From JAQGMJ01 sp036271855 (GTDB lineage Bacteria > Pseudomonadota > Gammaproteobacteria > Burkholderiales > JAEUOS01), in the NCBI GenBank assembly GCA_036271855.1, contig DATAZV010000141.1, positions 1 to 13,015 on the forward strand: a DNA stretch of 13,015 nucleotides. Direction: 5' to 3'. Position 1 is the first letter of the stretch. Each line of letters opens with the position of its first letter. Shown here one piece after another: positions 1 through 6,073 of this stretch. The position numbers and the translations under genes are program-made. The notes beneath the pieces were generated by a model that saw only the letters and a list, made by a program, of their open reading frames with translations, had not been told where the DNA came from and did no database searches.

Positions 1-144
1 CTGCGCGCCGGCCACGCCGCCAGCGTGCGCCTGAACATCGGCGTGCTGTCCGGCGCCCATACCCGCGACATGCTGGCCGCCGAGCCGCACAGCCACTTGC
101 TGCATAGTGTCGCGGAGTTGCCGGCACTGCTGGGCGCGCCCTAG
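1..144 (+). CDS. HAD-family hydrolase (phosphoglycolate phosphatase-like), C-terminal end only
   Basis: The first 47 codons of the window are open from base 1 and end at TAG (142-144). The peptide starts LRAGHAASVRLNIGVLSGAH and continues with a TRDML segment and a Ser-Val-Ala-Glu-Leu-Pro-Ala-Leu-Leu tail. This matches the end of Gph-type HAD hydrolases: the helix after the GD...D catalytic motif with the residues around AGxAA, a 'GVLSGA' strand, and a closing 'S+xELPALL' helix. The catalytic DxD nucleophile motif lies upstream of the window, so substrate class cannot be judged. The gene converges on the minus-strand membrane protein with only 16 nt between the stops. Family assignment is by pattern recognition from a short tail and is moderate. 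Confidence 0.6.
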   Translation: MRAGHAASVRLNIGVLSGAHTRDMLAAEPHSHLLHSVAELPALLGAP

Positions 145-160
145 CCGGCGCCGCCCTGCC

Positions 161-661
161 TCAGGCCGTGCGCAGGCCCGGCGCGCGGTGCAAACGCCAC
201 ACCTGCCAGCCGGCCCCGGCGAGAAACAGCAGGAGCAGCGCGCCGGTGGCAACCTGCAATTGCGGCGCATCGGCGTTCGGCAACAGGGGCGCGCCCAGCG
301 GCAGCCGGGTCGAAGTCTCGGTGATGGCCGGAATCAGGTGAAACAGGAAGGTGGCGGAGTAACAGACCATCTCCACATAAGGCGCCAGCTTGCCGAACAG
401 CCAGGTTTTCGCGGCCAGTGCCGCCACTGCCAGGGCGGCCAGGGTGATCAGGGCCAGCGCATGCGGCTTGCCGAAGCCGCCATGCTGGAAAATTCCCAGG
501 GCGGTCAGGCAGGTGATGACCGTGGTGACCCAGTAAACCTTGCCCAGGGTGTTGTCCGGTGTAATACGGCCGTCGCGGATCAGGCCGGCCAGCCCGGCAA
601 TCACCGCGATCAGGCTGATTGCCGTATGCAGCACGCCAAGATGTGTCAGACCGTAGATCAT
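161..661 (-). CDS. Small multi-pass membrane protein with conserved-looking histidines (DUF2306-like?)
   Basis: This 166-aa protein has about five hydrophobic segments, near residues 8-28, 42-58, 67-84, 94-112 and 136-155, and is predicted to sit in the inner membrane. Histidines at 7, 12, 60, 67 and 108 lie in or beside these segments, an arrangement seen in heme- or metal-binding membrane proteins. The layout loosely resembles DUF2306-type proteins, but I cannot name a function. I chose the ATG at 659-661 over the one two codons upstream (665-667). An AGGGG Shine-Dalgarno sequence lies 6 nt before the chosen ATG but directly abuts the upstream one. The reading frame extends further upstream to base 841, but that would run into the lipoprotein gene and is unlikely. 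A run of eight A residues lies just 5' of the Shine-Dalgarno sequence in the transcript. Function unknown; the gene itself is well supported. Confidence 0.75.
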   Translation of the reverse strand: MIYGLTHLGVLHTAISLIAVIAGLAGLIRDGRITPDNTLGKVYWVTTVITCLTALGIFQHGGFGKPHALALITLAALAVAALAAKTWLFGKLAPYVEMVCYSATFLFHLIPAITETSTRLPLGAPLLPNADAPQLQVATGALLLLFLAGAGWQVWRLHRAPGLRTA

Positions 662-696
662 TTCCATCCCCTGTTTTTTTTGGCCACCCAGCGCAC

Positions 697-702
697 AGTA
701 TA
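697..702 (-). promoter_or_regulatory. Candidate -10 element (TATACT) for the membrane protein gene
   Basis: Read on the minus strand, TATACT stands out in a very GC-rich 76-bp gap. It would place the transcript start about 25-30 nt before the AGGGG ribosome-binding site. No good -35 hexamer is visible 16-18 bp upstream, so this is a weak call. Confidence 0.3.
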
Positions 703-737
703 GGCGGCGCGGCAAGCGGCGGGCGGCCCGGGGCGTT

Positions 738-1295
738 TCAGTATGGCTTGAAGGAGTTGAGGAACATGTCGGCATCGCCGGTTTCAAACTCGCCCTTGCG
801 GCCGACCAGCAGCACTTGGTAGTAGCGCGTGCCGCGTACATAGAGCCGGGCGCGCATCTCGCCTGGCGCGCTTTTTTCGCCCTGCCCCAGCGTGCCGGTA
901 ACGATCACTTCGCGTCCGTCGATGCCATTGTTGCCCGCCGACTTCACCGGCTTGTCGCTCACCAGGGTGCCGCCCAGGCCTTTCACCAGGGCGTCGCGCA
1001 TCAGTTCCAGCGACAGGGCGTTGAGCGGCTGCGCGAAGTCGGCAAAGCCGGCGCCGAGCACGGTTTCGTCGATCCGCACCGAATACATTTTCATCGTCGC
1101 CGCGCCCATCGGGGTGTTCAGGCGGCGCTCGGCCTGGCCCGGCTTTTTGGGAAACAGCATGGTAAAGCCGCCGTCGTCGAAATGCAGTTCGCGCCAGTCC
1201 ATTTTCGGGCTGCAGGCGGCCAGTGCCAGGAGCAGGAGCAAAAGCCAGAGGCGGGAAACGGCCGGGGCGGCAAAGGCGGAGCGGGGCAAAGGCAT
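738..1295 (-). CDS. Predicted lipoprotein of unknown function
   Basis: A 185-aa protein with a lipoprotein signal: a basic N-terminus, a seven-residue hydrophobic core with a Leu run (residues 16-23), and the lipobox Leu-Ala-Ala-Cys with the lipidated cysteine at residue 28. The residue after Cys is Ser, so an Asp+2 inner-membrane retention signal is absent and sorting to the outer membrane is likely. The mature part starts with a 'DGGFTMLFPKKP' segment, like the beta-rich 'F...FP.KP' start of several uncharacterised envelope proteins, and ends in 'FLNSFKPY'. No enzyme motif is visible. The start at 1293-1295 is the only ATG that includes the whole signal peptide, although no strong Shine-Dalgarno sequence precedes it. 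The gene is divergent from the LysE-type exporter gene. The membrane protein gene at 161-661 lies downstream on the same strand. Confidence 0.75.
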   Translation of the reverse strand: MPLPRSAFAAPAVSRLWLLLLLLALAACSPKMDWRELHFDDGGFTMLFPKKPGQAERRLNTPMGAATMKMYSVRIDETVLGAGFADFAQPLNALSLELMRDALVKGLGGTLVSDKPVKSAGNNGIDGREVIVTGTLGQGEKSAPGEMRARLYVRGTRYYQVLLVGRKGEFETGDADMFLNSFKPY

Positions 1296-1388
1296 GTAGC
1301 TGGGGACTCGGTTGCGCAGGCGCTATTATCCGCTTCTGTCGACCCCGGCACGCCACTGCACACGCCGCTCACCTTCAGCCTCCCCGCC
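1296..1388. promoter_or_regulatory. Divergent intergenic region, lipoprotein / LysE-type exporter
   Basis: This 93-bp GC-rich gap must carry signals for both divergent genes. The only AT-rich patch is CTATTATCC (about 1323-1331). Read on the minus strand it gives GATAAT, five of six matches to a -10 hexamer. No convincing -35 partner is seen on either strand. Confidence 0.3.
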
Positions 1389-2018
1389 ATGCACGCCTCC
1401 ACCCTGCTGCTGTTCGCCGCCGTCGCTTTCGTCATCATCGCAACGCCCGGGCCGACGGTGTTGCTGGCCCTGACCAACGGCTCGCGCCACGGCCTCGCGC
1501 GCGCGGCCTGCGGCATGGCCGGCGCGGTGGCTTCCGATTTCGTCCTGGTAGCGGCCGCGGCGCTGGGCCTGGGCGCGCTGCTGGCGGCTTCCGAGTTCTG
1601 GTTCGGCGTGGTCAAGTGGCTGGGCGTGGCCTACCTGGCCTTTCTCGGCGTGATGATGCTGCGCTCCTCCGGCCGCCTGGCCTTGCCTGCCGGTGCGGCG
1701 GAAGCGGCGGTGAGCGGGCGCGCGCTGTTCATGCGCAGCTTCCTGGTGGCCATCACCAACCCCAAGGGCTATCTGTTCGTCTCCGCCTTCCTGCCGCAGT
1801 TCGTTGCGCCACAGGCACCGCAGTGGCCGCAATACGTAACCCTGGCGCTGGTGTTCGCCCTGACCGACCTGGCGGTGATGGCCGCCTATGCCCTGGCGGG
1901 CGCGCGGGTGATGCGTTTTTTGAAAGCGCGCGGCGCGCTCTGGCTGGACCGCACTTGCGGCGCCACCCTGCTGGCCTTGGCCGGCTCGCTGGCCTGGTAT
2001 CGCCGTGCGGGCAACTAG
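1389..2018 (+). CDS. LysE/RhtB-family amino-acid or metabolite exporter
   Basis: This 209-aa inner-membrane protein belongs to the LysE/RhtB exporter family, which expels amino acids or related small metabolites by proton exchange. The signs are the usual family length (about 205-210 aa), an N-terminal membrane helix ending in the Pro-Gly-Pro motif (residues 20-22, in ATPGP), the following 'NGSRHGL' loop, a 'KWLGVAYLAFLG' segment near residue 80, and a central 'NPKGYLF' motif. About six hydrophobic segments are visible. The frame is open far upstream (to 816) on the strand opposite the lipoprotein gene. The ATG at 1389 fits the family N-terminus exactly, so the longer form is rejected. The substrate cannot be predicted. 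The gene converges with the DUF4124 gene, leaving 28 nt between stops and no recognisable terminator. Confidence 0.85.
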   Translation: MHASTLLLFAAVAFVIIATPGPTVLLALTNGSRHGLARAACGMAGAVASDFVLVAAAALGLGALLAASEFWFGVVKWLGVAYLAFLGVMMLRSSGRLALPAGAAEAAVSGRALFMRSFLVAITNPKGYLFVSAFLPQFVAPQAPQWPQYVTLALVFALTDLAVMAAYALAGARVMRFLKARGALWLDRTCGATLLALAGSLAWYRRAGN

Positions 2019-2046
2019 GTGTCGCAGCGCGGCGGGGTGACAGCCG

Positions 2047-2634
2047 CTACCTGAGCCGGGTCATCAGCGCGGGGCGCTGCACCGGCCGCGGCTGCACCGG
2101 AATAAAAGGCGCGCCCGGCGTGGCCGTGCTCAAGCCCCGCTGCCCGGGCAGGCCGAACGGACGGCGCCGCGCCAGCACCACCGGCACGCCGTAGCCGGCG
2201 TTGTAATCGTAGCCATAGGCGCAGTCGAGGCGGCGCTCCAGCATGCACTGGTTGTACATCGCCTGCAGGCGCATGTCTTCGGCGCGGCGGCGCTGCTCTT
2301 CGTCGTAGGCCGAGGCCAGCTGCTGGCGGGCGAGTTGCTGGCGCAACTCGTCGTTGTCGCGCCGCGAACGGTCGTTGCCGATATCGTTGGCCGTTTCGCG
2401 CATGCGGCGCTGGCGCCAGTAGCTCGCCTCTTCGTCGGTGGCCGATGCCGGCACGTTGTTCTTCACCGCGGGATCGGCGTTGATCGCCGACACCTTGTGC
2501 ACACTGGCGGGCGGCGGCGTGGTGGTGTAGTTGGTGACGCCGTTGGCGTCCACCCACTTGAATACCGTATCGGCCGAGGCCAGCGCGGGCAGGCCCAGCG
2601 CCGTTGCAGCGAGCAAGATGAATAGCGGTTTCAT
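2047..2634 (-). CDS. DUF4124 domain-containing secreted/envelope protein
   Basis: A 195-aa protein with a Sec signal peptide (about residues 1-21, cleavage likely after ALASA). A DUF4124 motif follows (residues 22-45, around 'VFKWVDANGVTNYT' and a Pro-Pro-Pro stretch). Next comes a long, strongly charged Arg/Glu/Gln-rich helix (about 68-125), a Cys-containing segment (CMLERRLDC), and a Pro/Arg-rich tail. DUF4124 is common in betaproteobacterial envelope proteins, and its role is not established. The charged helix and basic tail suggest contact with peptidoglycan, DNA or another protein, which is inference. The start ATG (2632-2634) has GGAG 7 nt upstream, which decides it over longer in-frame starts. 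A 145-bp gap separates it from the upstream BtuF-like gene, so it is probably transcribed separately. Confidence 0.8.
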   Translation of the reverse strand: MKPLFILLAATALGLPALASADTVFKWVDANGVTNYTTTPPPASVHKVSAINADPAVKNNVPASATDEEASYWRQRRMRETANDIGNDRSRRDNDELRQQLARQQLASAYDEEQRRRAEDMRLQAMYNQCMLERRLDCAYGYDYNAGYGVPVVLARRRPFGLPGQRGLSTATPGAPFIPVQPRPVQRPALMTRLR

Positions 2635-2779
2635 GATTTTCTCCTGCAGGTCTCCCGGGCCTTGAATGCTTGCCGCCCGCAATGCACCAATTCGGAATTT
2701 GCGATGCCAAGTGTACGCCTTTTGGCGTCTGCGCAAGAGTGGGGCACGGCCAAGAGCGGGGCGCGATTGTAACCAGATA
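2635..2779 (-). promoter_or_regulatory. Leader/promoter region of the DUF4124 gene
   Basis: Read on the minus strand, TACAAT (2766-2771, five of six matches to a -10) lies just after the stop of the BtuF-like gene. This would give a roughly 120-nt leader. No good -35 is seen. Within the leader, ACGCC and GGCGT (2715-2719 and 2724-2728) form a short dyad around four T/A bases. The GGAG ribosome-binding site sits close to the ATG. Confidence 0.35.
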
Positions 2780-3622
2780 TTACAGGGCGTTACCCCCTGC
2801 GGAGGATGCCGCCTCGAGTTGCGCACGCAGGCGCGGCAGGTAGCGCAGGCCGGCAATCGCGCGGCTGCCGTACCAGGAAGTCATTTCGCCGTCGATCAGG
2901 GCGATACGCTTGCCCGGCAGCAGGGCGCCGAGTTCGGCCAGGTGGCGCGGGCGGAACATGTAAGGCTCGGTGGACAGCAGCACCCATTCGGCGGCCTGCG
3001 CGGCCCCCGGCAGCTCGACCTCGGGGTAGCGCGCCGCAGCGGCCTGCGGCGGCACCCGCCAGCCCGCTGTGGCCAGGGTCCGGGCGATATAGGTGTCGGG
3101 CGAGACCGTCATCCACGGGTCTTTCCAGATCAGGTAAAGCACGGTCGCGCTCGCCCGCGGCGCGGCGTCGGCGCGCGCTTCTTCCAGCGCGGCCTCCAGT
3201 TCGCCGCACAAGGCCTCGGCTTGCTGCCGGCGGCCGAACAGGCCGCCCAGCAGCCGGTAGAGCGCGAGATTGTCTTCCGGCGCCTGCGGATGGGTGACCA
3301 CCAGGTGCGGCACGAAAGTGGCGAGCGTCTCGGCGGCGGGTTTGGTGTTCTCGTCGATGTTCAGTACGACGTGGGTGGGCTTGAGCGCGCGTAGTTTTTC
3401 CAGGTCGACGTCCTTGGTGCCGCCGACCTTGGGAATCGCCGCCACCAGCTCCTTGGGGTGAATGCAAAAGCCGGTGCGCGCCACCAGTTGCGGCGCCAGG
3501 CCCAGGTCGCACAGCAGCTCGGTGATCGAGGGCACCAGGCAGGCGATGCGCGCGCCCTCGCCTGCCGGCACATGCAGCGTGCCGGCGGCGTCCACCAGTT
3601 GCGGGTCATCGGCCATGGGCAT
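2780..3622 (-). CDS. BtuF-like helical-backbone metal/corrinoid-binding protein without signal peptide
   Basis: A 280-aa protein of the type III periplasmic-binding fold (BtuF/FhuD/TroA-like). Visible family marks are 'RIACLVPSITELLCDLGL' (residues 25-42), 'RTGFCIHP' (49-56), 'VGGTKDVDLEKL' (66-77), 'LKPTHVVLNIDEN' (80-92), a long linking helix (about 113-150), and a second lobe with 'VLLSTEPY...R' (214-224). Relatives bind vitamin B12, heme or siderophores for ABC import. Here the N-terminus is polar (MPMADDPQ) with no signal peptide or lipobox, so the product should stay in the cytoplasm. Whether it binds a corrinoid or a metal is unknown. ATGs at 3620-3622 and 3614-3616 are both possible; neither has a strong ribosome-binding site. 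It follows the SDR gene after 17 nt and is probably co-transcribed with it. Confidence 0.8.
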   Translation of the reverse strand: MPMADDPQLVDAAGTLHVPAGEGARIACLVPSITELLCDLGLAPQLVARTGFCIHPKELVAAIPKVGGTKDVDLEKLRALKPTHVVLNIDENTKPAAETLATFVPHLVVTHPQAPEDNLALYRLLGGLFGRRQQAEALCGELEAALEEARADAAPRASATVLYLIWKDPWMTVSPDTYIARTLATAGWRVPPQAAAARYPEVELPGAAQAAEWVLLSTEPYMFRPRHLAELGALLPGKRIALIDGEMTSWYGSRAIAGLRYLPRLRAQLEAASSAGGNAL

Positions 3623-3639
3623 TTACGTGCGGCGCGGGC

Positions 3640-4413
3640 CTACATCTTTTGCCCTTCGACCGCGCGCGGCTTGCGCTGTTTTTGCGCCGCCGCCAGATCG
3701 AACAGCCGGTTGGGAACCAGGCGCAGCAGTTTCGCCACCACGCCCATTTGCCACGGCACCACCGCGTAGCTGGCCTTGCGGTCGATTGCGCGCCTGATGC
3801 GCCGCGCCGCATCGGGTGCGTCCATGATGAAGGGCATCATGTAGGGATTTTTTTCCGTCAACGGCGTGCGGATGTAGCCGGGCAGGATGGTGACCACATG
3901 AATGCCCAGCGGCTGCATCTCGCCGCGCAACGCTTCGAGATAGCTGATCGTCGCCGCCTTCGAGGCGCAGTAGCCGCCCGAGCCGGGAAAACCGCGGATG
4001 CCGGCGACGCTGGCGATGCCCACCAGGGTGCCGCCCTTGCCCTGCATCGCCTGCACGAAAGGCGTGAAGGTGGCGAACAGGCCGACCACGTTGACGCGAA
4101 AAATCCGCTCGAAGGACGGCAGGTCTTGCGGAAATTCGGTGAGGGTGCCGGCCGAGATGCCGGCATTGGCAATCACCAGGTCGGGCGCGCCGTGGCGGGC
4201 GATGAAGTCGGCCGCGGCCGCGGCCAGGCCGGCATGGTCGGTGACGTCCACCGCGTAGGTCACGGTTTCGCAGCCGAGGGTCGCGGCCACCGCATCGAGT
4301 TCGGCCTGGCGGCGCGCGGTGATGGCGATGACGTTGCCGGGGGCCGCGTAAGCGCGGGCGAATTCGGCACCCAGGCCGCCGGAGGCGCCGGTGATGAATA
4401 TTTTTCGGGTCAT
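3640..4413 (-). CDS. Short-chain dehydrogenase/reductase (classical SDR)
   Basis: A 257-aa cytoplasmic NAD(P)-dependent oxidoreductase with the full classical SDR set: the TGASGGLG cofactor loop (residues 8-15), an Arg-Arg pair after strand 2 (34-35) that favours NADP(H), Asp56 in the 'VDVTD' segment, NAG (83-85), and the catalytic residues Asn108, Ser135, Tyr148 and Lys152 (YCASK). After the active site, 'PGYIRTPLT' is the usual cofactor-closing segment. The basic C-terminal tail resembles the COG0300 (DltE/YbbO-like) group, which acts on lipid- or ketone-type substrates; the substrate here is unknown. The ATG at 4411-4413 starts directly at the first beta strand. It is followed after 17 nt by the BtuF-like gene. 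No obvious Shine-Dalgarno sequence precedes the start. Confidence 0.9.
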   Translation of the reverse strand: MTRKIFITGASGGLGAEFARAYAAPGNVIAITARRQAELDAVAATLGCETVTYAVDVTDHAGLAAAAADFIARHGAPDLVIANAGISAGTLTEFPQDLPSFERIFRVNVVGLFATFTPFVQAMQGKGGTLVGIASVAGIRGFPGSGGYCASKAATISYLEALRGEMQPLGIHVVTILPGYIRTPLTEKNPYMMPFIMDAPDAARRIRRAIDRKASYAVVPWQMGVVAKLLRLVPNRLFDLAAAQKQRKPRAVEGQKM

Positions 4414-4499
4414 GGGCGCTTAAGTTATCACGCTATCGGACGCAGACTGAAAATGACGGTAAAAGAGGGTGTTTTTTGATTTTTCATTGAACCGCGGAT

Positions 4500-4515
4500 C
4501 AACACAATCGTGTTG
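4500..4515. repeat. Perfect dyad CAACAC-N4-GTGTTG
   Basis: CAACAC (4500-4505) and GTGTTG (4510-4515) are perfect complements around AATC. It lies 87-102 bp upstream of the SDR start on the opposite strand. The size and symmetry suit a dimeric repressor site, but it could also be a small hairpin. Confidence 0.45.
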
Positions 4516-4550
4516 GAGATTGCGGCATCAAACGCAAAACCACAGTAAAC

Positions 4551-4581
4551 AACAGGTTTTTTTCACAATTGCCCACCTGTT
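4551..4581. repeat. Inverted repeat AACAGGT ... ACCTGTT
   Basis: A 7-bp perfect inverted repeat (4551-4557 and 4575-4581) encloses 17 nt that begin with a run of T. It may be an operator or a weak hairpin. No transcript is defined here. Confidence 0.35.
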
Positions 4582-4826
4582 ACTACATGTGTGTTGCCGC
4601 TTCCACAAACGAGTTGCGAGGCTGTTACAAAACGGGAGTGAACCGATCAAGGGCATGCGCATCTTATCGGGTGGACGCTTTTCCCGAAGTCCGGCCATGG
4701 TCATCAGCATACGCAAGTGCGTCAACTAAGTGTGGTTGATTTTCCGTATCCCCAGGGCGAGGCTCCCCGGACATTTCCGGCATGAAAGTAGGACAAACGC
4801 CGACATTCCGTCGCGCCCCTGTTTTC

Positions 4827-4861
4827 TAGAATGGCCGTGTTGCCGCAATAGCGGCGACACG
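4827..4861 (+). promoter_or_regulatory. Candidate -10 and 5'-leader hairpin upstream of the DUF3606 gene
   Basis: TAGAAT (4827-4832) matches a -10 hexamer at five of six positions. No convincing -35 is present. Just downstream, 4836-4846 and 4851-4861 can pair as an 11-bp stem (ten Watson-Crick pairs and one G-T pair) around an AATA loop. The stem ends 46 nt before the first A of the ribosome-binding site GGAG. It has no following T run, so it is not a normal terminator. If the -10 is used, the hairpin would lie at the very 5' end of the mRNA, where it could stabilise it, or it could be a protein-binding dyad. Confidence 0.4.
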
Positions 4862-4917
4862 AAACAACACAAGAGCGAGAACAACTCAACATCTGATCAG
4901 AAGCAATGGAGTTACGT

Positions 4918-5121
4918 ATGCCACATCGCAATACCCGGCGCGCAGCCGGCGCCAGCACCATCGATATCTACCAGCTCAAGGAAGCCCACTTCTGGGCGCA
5001 CAAATTCGGTTGCACGATCGAACAACTCCGGGCCGCGGTGAAATCCGTCGGTACCGATGCCGCCGCAGTCACCAATTATTTTCTGCGCGTCGCCACCTTC
5101 AAGCAGGCGATCGCCGCCTGA
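4918..5121 (+). CDS. DUF3606 domain-containing small protein
   Basis: A 67-aa cytoplasmic protein. The core 'IDIYQLKEAHFWAHKFGC' followed by 'TIEQLRAAVKSVG' matches the DUF3606 pattern (acidic/Ile start, a helix with a Tyr/Phe-Trp pair, then 'T.EQLR.AV..VG'). These small proteins are frequent in proteobacteria and often lie among stress or envelope genes; their role is not established. I chose the ATG at 4918 because GGAG (4908-4911) sits 6 nt before it. The ATG at 4906 overlaps this ribosome-binding site and would lack one. The gene stands alone, preceded by a long regulatory-looking region and closed by an intrinsic terminator. Confidence 0.8.
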   Translation: MPHRNTRRAAGASTIDIYQLKEAHFWAHKFGCTIEQLRAAVKSVGTDAAAVTNYFLRVATFKQAIAA

Positions 5122-5141
5122 ATCACCTTTGATCCGGCAAT

Positions 5142-5168
5142 GGGCGCCGCAAGGCGCCCTTTGTTTTT
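5142..5168 (+). terminator. Intrinsic terminator after the DUF3606 gene
   Basis: GGGCGCC (5142-5148) and GGCGCCC (5153-5159) form a perfect 7-bp GC stem closed by GCAA, a stable GNRA-type tetraloop. The T-rich tract TTTGTTTTT follows. It lies 21 nt after the stop codon. Confidence 0.9.
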
Positions 5169-5232
5169 CGGCCCTCTGGCCTGAAAGATTTGCCGGTTTT
5201 GCATGAATTGCACCTGCACGACCCTCATCCCG

Positions 5233-5251
5233 GGGGCACGGTGATTGCTGC
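5233..5251 (+). promoter_or_regulatory. Candidate sigma-54 (RpoN) -24/-12 promoter
   Basis: The sequence GGGCACG-GTGA-TTGCT fits the sigma-54 consensus TGGCACG-N4-TTGCA/T with one mismatch in the -24 block and none in the -12 block. The invariant GG (5235-5236) and GC (5247-5248) have exactly the required spacing. The predicted transcript start is near 5260, leaving a leader of about 75 nt before the secreted Gly/Ser-rich protein. A partial dyad TGCA-N5-TGCA lies upstream at 5200-5212. It is a possible activator site but unusually close for an enhancer-binding protein. Confidence 0.65.
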
Positions 5252-5334
5252 AATCCATGTATGACGTGCGGGGATATTCCTCGCGCGCGATAAGACCGCC
5301 GCAACCGACGCGGTTTATAACAGGAGAAATGCAA

Positions 5335-5673
5335 ATGAAGATCCATACCCTGCTCGGCCTGCCTGTCCTCGCCTTTGCCCTCGCCGCCCCGGCGGTCTAC
5401 GCTGCCGGCGAGGCCGGCGGCAATACGCCGCGCACCGGCACCACTGACGACGGCACCAGCAAGCCCGGCCGCACCATCCAGCGCGCCACGCCGAAGAACA
5501 CCTATCCGGGCCAAAACTCCGCCATGGCCAATAACGCCACCCAAAGCGGCAAGAAGACCTATGACGATCGTTCCGGCGGTGTCGGCACCGGCGCTGGTTC
5601 CAGCGAAAACCTGGGCTCCAGCAACCCCGGTGGCGGCGTCAACTCCAGCGGCAGCGGCAGCGGCAAGCCCTAA
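5335..5673 (+). CDS. Small secreted Gly/Ser/Asn-rich protein
   Basis: A 112-aa protein with a clear Sec signal peptide (residues 1-23: Lys2, a hydrophobic core, then Ala-Val-Tyr-Ala with cleavage likely after Ala23). The mature 89 residues are low-complexity and hydrophilic, with Thr/Gly/Lys/Asn-rich stretches and a tail of Gly-Ser repeats ending SGSGSGKP. There is no cysteine and no catalytic motif. It is probably a disordered periplasmic or extracellular protein; I do not recognise a family. Of two close ATGs, the one at 5335 has AGGAG (5322-5326) at 8 nt, while that at 5329 is only 2 nt away and is rejected. It is a single-gene unit between a sigma-54 promoter candidate and a strong terminator, which suggests production under a specific physiological signal. 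Confidence 0.8.
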   Translation: MKIHTLLGLPVLAFALAAPAVYAAGEAGGNTPRTGTTDDGTSKPGRTIQRATPKNTYPGQNSAMANNATQSGKKTYDDRSGGVGTGAGSSENLGSSNPGGGVNSSGSGSGKP

Positions 5674-5699
5674 GCCGTAGCTGGTTGAGCTGTAATCGG

Positions 5700-5742
5700 G
5701 CCGGGCGCCCGCGCTGTCACAGGCACGGGCGCCCGGCTTTTT
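5700..5742 (+). terminator. Strong intrinsic terminator after the secreted protein gene
   Basis: Two perfectly complementary 12-nt arms (5700-5711 and 5726-5737) of nearly pure G and C enclose 14 nt that can themselves pair as CTGT/ACAG. TTTTT follows directly. The stop codon lies 27 nt upstream. On the other strand no T run follows, so it works for the plus strand only. Confidence 0.92.
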
Positions 5743-5752
5743 GTTTGGGCGG

Positions 5753-6073
5753 CTACCAGGTGTCCATATACGGCAGCGCCCATTGCCATACCGGCAACAG
5801 CAGCGCCGCCAGCGCGGCTATCACCAGCACGCCGGCGCACAGACGCCCGACTTGGCCGAGGCGCTCGACACGGCTGTTCTGCAGCGCGCGCCTGCCGATG
5901 CAATCGAGCCCAAGCGTCAGCGGCGCGGCGAGCAGCAAAAAGGCCGTCCAGCCGTCGAGCCCGCGCGGGTGATGCGGGTAAATGCCGGCCAGCAGCACGC
6001 AGGCGCACAGCAGCAGCATGGCGGCGGCGCGGGCGAAAAACTGCGACAGCTGCGAAGACATGGTGTTGACCAT
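5753..6073 (-). CDS. Small predicted inner-membrane protein
   Basis: A 106-aa hydrophobic protein with about three membrane segments (near residues 14-31, 43-56 and 78-98). A basic loop with paired arginines lies between the second and third. No family is recognised. The choice of this frame over the overlapping plus-strand frames (5685-5972 and 5741-6085) rests on its membrane-protein composition; the others give Arg/Pro/Gln-rich shadow peptides. The start may be the ATG at 6071-6073 or the one at 6059-6061, which has a GGATGG ribosome-binding-like sequence 8 nt upstream and would give 102 aa. The gene is divergent from the MFS transporter gene. Confidence 0.6.
   Translation of the reverse strand: MVNTMSSQLSQFFARAAAMLLLCACVLLAGIYPHHPRGLDGWTAFLLLAAPLTLGLDCIGRRALQNSRVERLGQVGRLCAGVLVIAALAALLLPVWQWALPYMDTW

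Larger units (their letters stand above)
4414..4917. other. Long AT-richer intergenic region with repeated GTGTTG motifs and dyads
   Basis: About 500 bp without a credible gene, visibly richer in A/T than its flanks. Two short open frames occur (4469-4729 plus, from GTG; 4528-4725 minus), but neither has a ribosome-binding site or a recognisable protein, and they overlap. The region must hold the promoters of the minus-strand SDR gene and the plus-strand DUF3606 gene. It contains GTGTTG at 4510, 4591 and 4837 and its complement CAACAC at 4500 and 4865. The 10-mer GTGTTGCCGC occurs exactly twice (4591-4600 and 4837-4846). Dyads lie at 4500-4515, 4551-4581 and 4836-4861. A candidate -10 (TAGAAT, 4827-4832) sits before the last of these. 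Confidence 0.6.

Noticed and set aside
816..1388. N-terminal extension of the LysE-type exporter frame
   Set aside because: The extension is antisense to the lipoprotein gene and looks non-protein-like; the family N-terminus starts at ATG 1389.
2715..2728. ACGCC-TTTT-GGCGT as an intrinsic terminator
   Set aside because: Only 5 bp of stem and no T run after it on either strand; at most a small leader dyad.
4469..4729. 86-aa plus-strand open frame in the long intergenic region
   Set aside because: GTG start without a ribosome-binding site, no known protein pattern, and it overlaps an equally plausible minus-strand frame.
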